A stretch of DNA of 48,022 nucleotides, taken from positions 1 through 48,022 of the IMG/VR virus record IMGVR_UViG_3300013120_000169. One strand, 5' to 3'. Under the pieces are notes generated by a model. The model did no database searches and was not told the origin of the DNA. It saw nothing but the letters and a program-made list of their open reading frames with translations. The stretch is from a virus. Each line of letters opens with the position of its first letter. The stretch's first letter is position 1. The position numbers were made by a program, and so were the translations under genes. Below, in pieces: positions 26,833 through 36,500 of this stretch.

Positions 26833-29625
26833 ATGACCCGAGTAGCAGACTTCTTCGGCGTGACTGTGCTGGAAGCGATCGACATGGGAGCAATGCTGGA
26901 GGACGACGAGACTCCGGCCTTGCTCGCACGCGAGAGCGGCAGAGTTGTGCTCGCCGACTACGGTGAGGAACCGCTGGAGCTGTACTCCGTCGACGAGGGC
27001 TTCCTCGTGGTCGGGGAAGACCACGCGGTGCTGTTCGAGGACGAGGGCGGCGTGCGGATCGTCGAGCACAAGGAGGGCGACCTGGAGAACGACCCGCCCG
27101 GCGACGATCTCGACGAAGCGGTGAAGGTCTCCGACCTCGAAGCGAAGCCGCACCCGAGTTCCCCGAAGCAACACCTCGTCCGCTACAGGGGGAAGGGCGT
27201 CGCACTCATCAGCCCCGACGGCTCCGGCTTCCGCATCGAGAGCGTCGGCAAGGACAAGACGGGCCGCGCGGTCGGCGGACGCATCGGCAAGGCCAACGAC
27301 ATGAAGGCTGCCCTGGCCCTCGTGGCGAAGCACTTGGGCGAGGCCATCCACGAGGCTTCGCAGCGTCTCGGGTCGTCGGGTGTCAAGGCGATGGGAGACC
27401 TGATCGCTCGGTACAAGAAGCTGGTCGCCGACGAGCGCGACACGGGCATGAAGAAGATGTACGCGGGCGACCTCAAGGACTACGAGAAGCTCCTCCGTCT
27501 CCTGAAGGTGGGCAAGATCAAGGAGGCCCGCAAGCTCGCGTCCAGCATGGACACCGCTGCCCGCGACGAGATTCCCGACAGCGTGTACTACGGGATGATG
27601 GGGTACGAGGAGTCCGTCGACGACCCGATCGACGAAGGCACCGACCTGCGCTGCCCCAACTGCGGCGACAATCTCGGCAAGGACACGGAGAACCCGAAGA
27701 AGGCGTACTGCGGCAACTGCGGCAAGGACAACATCCGCAACCCGCGCGGCTATCGTGAGTCCGTCGACGAAGCGCGTGTGCCCAAGACCAAGAACGAGGG
27801 GTACGGCTTCTTCGGGTCGCTGTACACCCAGATGAACGCGCAGGGTACCGAGGACGTGGAGCCGTACTGGGAGGCCGTCTTCAAGGCGCTCCAGAAGCGG
27901 TGGAAGTCCAAGGGGTACACGCCCGACGAGATCCGCGCCGTGCTCGACTCCAAGCTGGGCCGCTACATGGTGGACCGCGTGGGGGCGCTGGCGAAGACGG
28001 GTTCTCCTGCGGAGGTGGCGAAGAAGGCCCTCACCACGCCGCACCTCGATAAGACCGCCGCGAAGGAGGTCGCCGCGTTCCGCAAGGACCCGAGCCTGTA
28101 TGAAGCCGACGACGGTACCGCGACGCTGGACGAGGACTACGGGGACATGCAGATGTTCTTCAACGTCGGCGACCTGCTCCTCGCGGCCGGGTTGGCGACG
28201 AAGGGTCAGCAGATGGCGAGCGGCGCGTGGACGGACATCGCGCGTCACATCAGCGACCAGCCGTACTGGTGGAAGGTGAACAAGTCGACGCAGTCCGCGC
28301 TCGTCAGAGAGGTCAAGAAGGACCGGGCGCTCGCTCGCATGGTGAGCGACGCACTCGAATCCTGCGAGCCGGACGAGGGGGTCGCGCTACGGATCTGCGA
28401 GGGCCGCGACGACTTCGAGTTCGAGTTCAACGTCCCGGACTTGCTCCGCCTCACTGGAATCACGCAGCCCGGGGACACGATCCCCGCTCAGACGTGGACG
28501 CGCGTGATGAAGTGGGTCCGGAACAGCCCGCTCTGGATGCAAGCGAACAAAGCGGCGCAGGATGTCCTCGTCGCAGGTCTCAAGAAGGACAGGAAGTTCA
28601 CGAGCAAGGTGAAGGCCGCGCTCGAATCCCACGAACCGGAGGATGATTCCATGACCGTCATCGACGAAGCCGTGCTCACGCTCGGCGAAGGCAAGATCGA
28701 GCTGCGCGCTGGCGACGCCGAGGGCGACGCTCTGATCGAACTGGACTGCGACACCGAGGCTCCCGAGGAAGTCCGCGCCGCGACCGTGCTCGTGCAAGAG
28801 CAGGCCGAGGAGCTGGGCTACGAAGAGGAGATCGAGTTCCCCGGCATCGACGAGGACGACGAGGAAGCCCTCGCCGCCGCGATCGGTGAGCTGGAGGACG
28901 ACACGCTCGACGCGATCGCCTCCCTCCTGAGCGACGTGCTGGGCGCGAGTGCGAACGAGCACCTCGCCGACATCCGCGCGTTCGACTCCGCCGTCGAGGA
29001 GTGCGACTTCGAGAACGCGCTCCGGCGCGCGGAGCTGATCGGCGCTTCCCTGGGCGACGAGGTCCTGGAGGCCATCAAGCGGATGAGCCGTGGGGCCGTG
29101 AAGGCGCGGGCGCGCAACGCCAAGAAGCGGACGCCCGAGGAGCGCAAGGCCGCACGCAAGGCCGCACGCCGTCGGAAGACCGGCAAGGCCAAGGCGCAGG
29201 CCCGCCGCTACGCCAAGAAGTACAAGGCCCGCCGTCGGCAGCTCCGGACCAGCGAGGAGCCGGACGAGACCGGCGAGCAGCTCGACATTCTCGACGAGAA
29301 GAAGGGCGGGGCGAGCGGCGCGCTTGCCACGGCCGCGAAGGGCGGCAAGGGTGCGGACACCGCGCTGATCTCCGCCTGCCTCGGGTACTTCGCGCAGACG
29401 ATGGGCAAGTCGACGACCTTCGGCTCGCTCAAGAAGTCGATGGCGGCGGCCGGGTACACCGGCGCGAAGGGCGCGACCGACGCGCAGATGATGAAGGTCC
29501 TGTCCCGCCTCGTGAACAAGGGCACGCTCAAGTACGCGAAGGGCAAGGGCTACAGCGCCAACGAGTCCATCGAGGACGAGATCGCGGCGCTGGAATCCGA
29601 GCAGGACGGGGGCGACGAGGAGTAG
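26833..29625 (+). CDS. Large multi-domain protein with repeated LDE/VDE sites (putative packaged polyprotein 1)
   Basis: A 930-aa protein. Segments are separated by (V/L/I)-D-E motifs ending at residues 95 (LDE/A), 268 (IDE/G), 313 (VDE/A), 434 (LDE/D), 612 (IDE/A) and 822 (LDE/K). Between 268 and 313 lies a zinc ribbon (CPNCGDN...CGNCGKD). Residues ~439-514 and ~529-604 are an internal duplication (NVGDLL...ALESCEP and NVPDLL...ALESHEP). Residues ~750-810 are very basic (KARARNAKKRTPEERKAARK). The C-terminus (845-915) looks like a winged helix. (L/I)-x-E is the T4 prohead protease rule, so I infer a packaged polyprotein cut during maturation. Confidence 0.62.
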   Translation: MTRVADFFGVTVLEAIDMGAMLEDDETPALLARESGRVVLADYGEEPLELYSVDEGFLVVGEDHAVLFEDEGGVRIVEHKEGDLENDPPGDDLDEAVKVSDLEAKPHPSSPKQHLVRYRGKGVALISPDGSGFRIESVGKDKTGRAVGGRIGKANDMKAALALVAKHLGEAIHEASQRLGSSGVKAMGDLIARYKKLVADERDTGMKKMYAGDLKDYEKLLRLLKVGKIKEARKLASSMDTAARDEIPDSVYYGMMGYEESVDDPIDEGTDLRCPNCGDNLGKDTENPKKAYCGNCGKDNIRNPRGYRESVDEARVPKTKNEGYGFFGSLYTQMNAQGTEDVEPYWEAVFKALQKRWKSKGYTPDEIRAVLDSKLGRYMVDRVGALAKTGSPAEVAKKALTTPHLDKTAAKEVAAFRKDPSLYEADDGTATLDEDYGDMQMFFNVGDLLLAAGLATKGQQMASGAWTDIARHISDQPYWWKVNKSTQSALVREVKKDRALARMVSDALESCEPDEGVALRICEGRDDFEFEFNVPDLLRLTGITQPGDTIPAQTWTRVMKWVRNSPLWMQANKAAQDVLVAGLKKDRKFTSKVKAALESHEPEDDSMTVIDEAVLTLGEGKIELRAGDAEGDALIELDCDTEAPEEVRAATVLVQEQAEELGYEEEIEFPGIDEDDEEALAAAIGELEDDTLDAIASLLSDVLGASANEHLADIRAFDSAVEECDFENALRRAELIGASLGDEVLEAIKRMSRGAVKARARNAKKRTPEERKAARKAARRRKTGKAKAQARRYAKKYKARRRQLRTSEEPDETGEQLDILDEKKGGASGALATAAKGGKGADTALISACLGYFAQTMGKSTTFGSLKKSMAAAGYTGAKGATDAQMMKVLSRLVNKGTLKYAKGKGYSANESIEDEIAALESEQDGGDEE

Positions 29626-29673
29626 GACCCTCCCGCTCCCGCTGCGAAGCTGTGGTGACAATTCGATGCGGAC

Positions 29674-29706
29674 GCAGGGCGGGGGTTCCTCCCACTCTCG
29701 CCCTGC
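29674..29706 (+). terminator. Hairpin after polyprotein 1
   Basis: GCAGGGCG (29674-29681) pairs with CGCCCTGC (29699-29706), with further inner GGG/CCC pairing. No T run follows. It lies in the 99-nt gap before 29725. Confidence 0.4.
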
Positions 29707-29724
29707 ACTGACCCGAGGTGGCTC

Positions 29725-29985
29725 ATGCCGCACAGACTAGAGACGCTGGCCGAAGGAGCCCTCGCGGTGCATCGCACCGACGAGGCCGTCGACGTACGGG
29801 ACTCCCGCTACATCGCGGCGCACGGGAAGTCCCCGAAGGGTGACGGACGCTGGGCCTTCGTGTTCGTGATCGCCGGGAAGGAGACGGCCCCCGTCTTCAT
29901 CCAGGGCAAGTACGGGGCCGCGAAGAAGGAAGCCGTCAAGCGTGCGCGGAAGGCGGGCGCGAGCACCGTGTACGTCGAGAGCTGA
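29725..29985 (+). CDS. Small leader-tagged protein A (tandem paralogue)
   Basis: An 86-aa protein. The leader RLETLAEGALAVHRTDEAVDV resembles the leaders of the next two genes. The body (YIAAHGKSPKGDGRWAFVFV...FIQGKYGAAKKEAVKRARKAGASTVYV) is homologous to that of 29988-30275, so they are tandem duplicates. The common leader ending near DEA suggests a capsid-targeting sequence that is later removed, as for T4 internal proteins. Confidence 0.6.
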   Translation: MPHRLETLAEGALAVHRTDEAVDVRDSRYIAAHGKSPKGDGRWAFVFVIAGKETAPVFIQGKYGAAKKEAVKRARKAGASTVYVES

Positions 29986-29987
29986 CC

Positions 29988-30275
29988 ATGACCAGGATGA
30001 AGGACACTCCGACGACTCGGAGGCTCGTGGAGAGTGCGCTCTCCATCGGGGACGCCATGCAGAACGTCGACGAGGCTCAGGTCCTCGTGAACACGAGCGC
30101 GTACGTGGCGTCGCACGGCAAGGAGCCCAAGGGGGCGGGCTCTTGGGCCTTCGCCTACAGCCAGGGCGGGAAGCCCTTCTTCATCAAGGGTCAGATGTCG
30201 TACGCTGATGCGAAGAAGCAGGCCCAGGCGAAGGCGAAAGCCGACGGGAAACGAATCCTCTACACCCAACCCTGA
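29988..30275 (+). CDS. Small leader-tagged protein B (tandem paralogue)
   Basis: A 95-aa protein, 2 nt after its paralogue. Leader RRLVESALSIGDAMQNVDEA, then body YVASHGKEPKGAGSWAFAYS...FFIKGQMSYADAKKQAQAKA, which aligns with protein A (Y-x-A-x-HGK-x-PKG-x-G-x-WAF). A NVDE/A site at about residues 27-31 fits the proposed protease rule. Inferred role: small protein packed in the head and delivered with DNA. Confidence 0.6.
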   Translation: MTRMKDTPTTRRLVESALSIGDAMQNVDEAQVLVNTSAYVASHGKEPKGAGSWAFAYSQGGKPFFIKGQMSYADAKKQAQAKAKADGKRILYTQP

Positions 30276-30283
30276 GACGAATC

Positions 30284-30532
30284 ATGAAGGCACCGCACAA
30301 CAAACAGTCGCTACTCGTTGAGGGCGCTCTCTCTGTCACCGACGTCATGCGCAACGTGGACGAGGCGAGTACGCACGCGGTCATCACTGTGGGCAAAGGG
30401 TCCTCTTCGATGCGGATGGGCAGCCAGACAGCGGGTGAGCCTCACAAGCCAGACGCGAAGACCGCCCTGGCAAAGCTCAAGGCGCTCGCAAAGAAGTGGG
30501 GTGCGAAGAGTACGGAAGTACTCAAAGACTGA
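30284..30532 (+). CDS. Small leader-tagged protein C
   Basis: An 82-aa protein. Leader SLLVEGALSVTDVMRNVDEA is nearly the same as in protein B, but the body (THAVITVGKGSSSMRMGSQT...ALAKLKALAKKWGAKS) is different. Same leader on a new body is the strongest sign that the leader is a targeting signal rather than part of the fold. Confidence 0.6.
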   Translation: MKAPHNKQSLLVEGALSVTDVMRNVDEASTHAVITVGKGSSSMRMGSQTAGEPHKPDAKTALAKLKALAKKWGAKSTEVLKD

Positions 30533-30535
30533 CCC

Positions 30536-33500
30536 ATGCCCGTCCACGACTTGCACGAATCCGGCCCGTCCGAGAAGCTGCTACGGCAGTACCTCGTGCC
30601 GGGGAAGTCCGTCCTGATCCGCAACCAGTGGTGGACGATCACGGGGCGGGACCTCGACGCCGGGAACGTGAAGCTCAGCCAGTCGGAGTGGGCCATCAAG
30701 GACGGGGCGAAGCGTCAGGGTCCGCGTTCGATGAAGTGGACGGGGCTCACCGCTGCGATTCGCAACGGCACGTACGGCGTGAAGCTCGGGGATCGTCAGT
30801 ACGGCCCGACGCAGGACCGGGAGGCGCGAGCTGCGCAGCGTAAGAAGGCCGGGCTACGCAAGGCACCGGGCACGGCTTCGGAGGGTGAGGGCGGCATGTT
30901 CGACGCAGAGATCGCGGAGGTCTTCGAGTTCCTCGACGGCGTGACCGAGGCGACGCTCGAAGAGAAGCCGATGCCCGCCGTGGTGAAGGCGTGGGCCAAG
31001 AAGACGGGCGTCTCGGTGCAGAAGGCGTACTCCCGATACAAGCGTGCAGGTGCGCGCGTGTCCGACCAGTACCCGGACGTGCCCGAGGAGAGCGACCGCT
31101 GGTATGCGCTCAAGATCGCCATCTTCAAGACGATGATGGGGCTCAAGGGTGCGACCGAGGACGTTGCCGCGCTCGGCTCCCTGCACTTCGAGGAGTTCGA
31201 CGACCTCGACGACGCGGCACCCCTCGACGGCTACGGAGCTGACTGCGAGTGGGGTGTGGAGGACGCGCTTGCCGAGTCCGTGTCGAAGTCCGCCGTCTCC
31301 GCCCGCAACAAGAAGGACCAGATCGTCCAGGTCACGCCTCGGATCGGACGCTTCACCGCGTACAGCGCCCTGCCGATGAAGAACGGCAAGGCCAAGCCGG
31401 GGTGGGTCTATCCGAGGAGCGACTACGACGACGGCAAGCTGCACCCGGACCCGGTCATCGACGACTTCGATCTGCGCCACTTCCTGAAGAAGATCGACAA
31501 GGCGATGAACGCGCTGAAGCTCCCCAGCCTGGAGGGTGCGCTCGTGATGAGCCGCGCTCCGAAGGGCGGCCTGGGAGGTGGCAGCAAGAGCGGCCCGAGC
31601 GGGTGGATGTGGAAGGGGTCGACCGTCGTGTACCTCAACCGCGTGCCTTCGCCGGTCGCTACGAGCAAGTTCGCCGCGTGGAAGGCCCCGCGCTCTCCGC
31701 ACACGATGGTCCACGAGTACGGGCACACGATCTGGTACTCCGTCCTGTCGGGCGCGCAGCGCGCAGCGGTCACCGCGTACTTCAATGCCAACGTGGCCCC
31801 CGACAAGAAGGCGGCCAAGGCTGCGAAGACCACCCCGACCACGTACGGCGCGACGAAGGTCGAGGAGTGGTGGGCGGAGTGCATCGGCTACGCGATGTAC
31901 GGGCCGGGCGAGCGCATCTCCGTGGAGGTCTTCGACTTCCTGCGCGACGTGCTCTCGGGCAAGGCGACCGCCGACGACGTGAAGCCCTCGAAGAAGAAGG
32001 CCAAGCCCAAGGACAAGGGTGTGGACACGAAGGGCGTCAAGACGATGGACCTCTCGAAGCTCGGGAAGGGGGCGGCTACGACCGTCAAGCCCACCGGAGC
32101 CGGGAAGGAGGTCACGACCACGACGCCTGCGCCTCCGGAGACCGAGCCGGAGAAGAGCAAGGCGGTGCAGCGGATCCAGGCGCGCGACGCCGAGATCAAA
32201 GCGGCCGTCGGTGAGTACGGCGTCGAGGTTCGCAAGGACGGGACGGCGCGCGTCATCCCGGCCAAGGACCCCCGCAGCAAGTCAATGCAGAAGAAGCTGA
32301 TGGGGGTACTGGGCCTCCAGTACCAGAAGCCGGACAAGGATGGACTCATGGGACGCTACAGCACGGGCAAGAGTGGGGGCGTCGTCGTCCACGAATCCGA
32401 GGAGACGCTCGTGAGGGTGTGGATGCGCTGCGAGAGCGATCTCGACGACGTGCTGCACCTCGCACGCGACGCTGACGGCGTGGAGCACGTCGAGGCGTTC
32501 CCTCCGCATCGCGCTTGCATCGACTTCTCGACCGTGGACGCCGCGCACGAGTTCATCGGCGTCGCCAGTCAGTACGGCGTGGCCGAGTCGATCGGCGAGC
32601 CCGTCGAAGAGGCCGCCCCTACGGACAAGCAGTGGGAGAAGGGCAAGCTCATCGCGCGCCCGACGATCCCCGGCACCGTGGGCGACTTCAAGGAGATCGA
32701 CGGCGTCGTCTGGAACGCGGTCCGCAGCGGGTACGTGAACCGTGGCCCGGTGGACAAGTTCATCAAGCAGGTGAAGGCCGGGAAGTGGCGCGCGAAACTC
32801 GTCGAGGGCTACCAACCGCCGAAGGTGCTGAAGCTCCCCGGCGACTCGTCGCTGCGCCTGAAGGGTGCGGGCCGTGAGACCCCGCTCGACACGGCGTTCG
32901 ACAAGGGCCGAGTCCCCGCGCCCTTCCGCAAGGACGCCGCAGCCGCCTTCGATAAGTGGCTGCGCACGCAGGGCACCGTCGGCCGCACGGCGACGAGCGG
33001 GTACGTCGCACGCTGGGACGCGCGCAACCGCGCCGTCTCCATCGTGTCCGGCACGGGTGGTCGCGGTGTCGAGTTCACCTACTACACCGACTCCGGCAAG
33101 ACCGACGCGCGCATGGGCCGTCGCAGCTCCTCGTCGACCGCGCTCAAGGGCGACACGCTGTTCGCCGTTGCGGACTTCCTCACGCAGAACAAGGGCCGCT
33201 ACCTCAAGCCGAAGGACGTGCAGCGAGGTCTCGGCCTGCGCTCGGTCGCGGGCGTGATGGCTTCCCTGGCCCGCCTCGCCAACGCAGGCAAGATCAAGTA
33301 CGACGAGCGCAAGCGCGCGTACATGATGGAGACGCGCACGCCCGTCGAGGAGCTGATCGACGCGGCTGCCGACATGCTCGACGAGGTGGCGCTCGACGAG
33401 GACGTGATCGTCGCGCTCGGGGCGCTCGGCTCGGTGGCCCCGGGAGGCGTGCTCGGCAAGCTCGCCGTGGGCCTCAAGCGGGCCGTGCAGGACGCCGTGC

Positions 33501-36500
33501 GGCTGCACAAGGACGGCAAGGAGAGCGCCGCCGAGAAGGCGTGGGCCAAGATCGACCCGAACGACCGGAAGCGCGTCAAGGCGCTACTGAAGCGGTACGA
33601 GGCCGAGGACAGTGGCAGCCTGCCAACGTCCGACGACGAGGACGAGATCGAGGTCGTGATCGTGGAGATCGCGGACGACGAGGTCCCCGCGTACTGCGAG
33701 CTGTTCGGACTCTGCGAGGTGGACCCGGAGCTTGGGAAGGAGATCGGCTCCGGCAAGGCCGCGCTGCATACGAACCCCTCTGGGGAGAAGTTCTGGGGCG
33801 CTGCGGGTGCGGGCATCCTCCCGATCTGCCCGAAGACGGGGCGCTTCCTGCTCGGCAAGCGATCCCGCGCGGTGAACGAGCCGAACACCTGGGGCCTCTT
33901 CGGCGGTGCGATGGACAAGGGCGAAGACCCGATGCAAGCCGCACGCCGCGAGCTGATCGAGGAGCTGGGCTACAGAGGCCCGGTCAAGATCCACAAGGCG
34001 TTCGTCTTCACCTCGCCCGGCGGCGGCTTCGTGTACCACAACTTCCTCGGGGTCGTGGAGGACGAATTCGTGCCGAAGCTCGACTGGGAGAACTCCCGGG
34101 CCGAGTGGCTCACGATGCGGCAGGCCGAGAAGATCAAGGGACGCTGGCACTTCGGCTTCGAGGCCCTCGTGATGAAGTCGCGCAACGCGATCACGAAGCT
34201 GCTCGGCAAGGCCGGGAAGCACATGGTCCGGCGCAAGCACGAGAGCCGCTGGCAGCAGTACGCGGACGCTCGCGGCGTGCCTCTCGAAGAGGCGCAGTTC
34301 GAGGTGAGCGACCGCTACACCGCGCTCGGCATCCCGCACCCCGATCCCGAGACGATGTGCGACGGCCATTGCGAAGGGACGGGCTGGGTCCCGGTGTACA
34401 TGGCCGAGGGCGACAAGCGCGACGATCCGAAGCTCGCGCGAGTCAGTGGCCCCGACGAGGACGACCCGCGTCTCATCACGCTGTGGCACATGGCCGAAGA
34501 GGCGAACCCCGCCGACGACGGCTGGCACTTCGTCCTGTGCCCCGACTGCAACGGCTCCCGTCTGCGCGAGGCCGTCGCTACGGCCGGGGGTGGGTGGAAG
34601 CTGCGGACGCTGTCTCCGGGGAGCCACTTGAACACGACGCGCAAGCTGCGCCGAGTCGAGGTGAGCGATCCCGGGGGCGGTCGCCTCTTCATGTACTACG
34701 AGGACGGAACGTGGACGCGCCGGGGTATCCCGGGTGTGCAGTACCCGTCTTCGTTCTTCAAGCCGAAGCCCCCGAAGGAGCTGGGCATTCCCCTGGCCGT
34801 GTCGAAGCGCGCGAAGGGACTCCTGAGCGAGTCCGTCGACGAGGCTGGCTTCCGCACTCAGAGCAAGATCAGGAAGTTCCCCGGCTTCACCGTGCGGCGT
34901 ACTTCGAACGGCGTGGTCTTCGTCGACGACGAGAAGGCGAAGGTCAGCTACTACGGCTCGCTGAAGCACGGCGAGGTGATGTGGCACCACGAGACGACCA
35001 AGAAACCCCCGAGCGAGCCGTTCCCGAAGGCCGTCCTGCGCTTTGCGAACAACGTCGTCAAGGCTCTCGGCGAGTCCGAGGAGGAGCTGGACGAGGCCGC
35101 TTTCGCTCCGCTTCGAGACGCCTCCGTTCGGGAGCAGGAGAGCAACCGCGTTTGCAACGGGTGTAACGCGCTCGTCGAGAAGGGCGGTCGGGGAGCCTCG
35201 TGCCGGAAGTACAAGGGGCGGAAGATCAAAGACCCCGACGGGCTGACGTGCGACGAGTGGGTGCGGCTACGCGAGTCCGTCGACGAAGTGCAGCGCACGA
35301 CGTTCGGCGAGCTGGCCGTCGGCGATCGTTATGCCAAGCCCAACCGCGACGCGGTCTACGAGAAGACCTCCAAGGGCGCGGCGAAGCTCATCAAGGCGAC
35401 GACCGGCAAGCCCGGCGGCGTCCCCTCCCGCGTGCGCCCGACCGAGACGGTCATCCGCATGGGTCCGAAGGCGACGCACTACGACCCGTACGGCCTGCAC
35501 CCGCACCCCAACAACGTGATCCCCGAGGACGAGGACGATCTCGACGAGGCGCAGAGTCTCACGCTGCAGGTCTGGCCGAAGGGGCAGGCTGCGACGGGTG
35601 CGCTCTCGATCTCGACGCGGACGCCGCTCAAGCGCGCCGCTCAGGACGTGCTGCACTACGTTGGGAAGCACAAGCCCGCGTGGCTCGACGGCGCGTTGAA
35701 CGTGGTCGAGTATGCGCCCGCCCGAGGCAAGCCGACGGCCTTCGCGTTCGACGCGGAGAAGCCCTCCCTGCGACGCCTGCGCGAGTCGGAGGACGAACTC
35801 GACGAGGGCTTCACTCCGAAGTCGCTGAAGGTCGGCCGCTTCTATGGGGTGCGCACGACCGGGGGCGGTGATCCCGGCGACTGGGATCACATCCTCTTCG
35901 TGACCGCCAAGCAGCGGAACGGCACGGCGAAGGGCATCGACTACGACGCCTCGACGAACAAGTCCAGGAAGGCGTCCTTCAACGGGTACAACCTCAGCGA
36001 CGCGGCGCAGCTCGATCCGCGTGACGTCGACGGCACCGCCAAGTCGAACATCGTACGCAAGCTCGACTCCGGCATGTCCTTCGAGGACTACGGCGAGTCC
36101 GTCGACGAGGGGTACCAGCACGTCCACTGGAAGGGCTCGAAGAGCCTGCGCTTCAAGATCGCGGTGCCGGGCAAGAAGCCGGGCAGCGCGGCGAAGAAGA
36201 CGGTGCAGGGGCGCACCTTCGGCGAGTTCCTCGGCATCCACATGGACAACCGGGGGCAGGGGACGTGGGTCGTGACGCACATCCCGACCGGGCTGAAGAT
36301 CGTCGGCGTCTCTTCCCTGGGGGACGAGCGCGGACTCGTGCGCGCGGTGAAGAGCGTTGAGCAGCGCCTCGGGTCGAAGCTCGACTTCGCTACGCCCGAC
36401 GAGGCCCCCGCCGACGTGATGGCCGCGTTGAAGAACCTCCGCAAGCTGCGCGAGTCCGAGGAGGACACGTTCGTCATCGTCCACGACGACGGGAAACGCT

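Noticed and set aside
32956-35166. 736-aa + strand open frame inside the giant gene
   Set aside because: Arg/Gly/Pro-rich shadow frame of the 2234-aa protein; it has none of the Nudix or linker motifs seen in the real frame.
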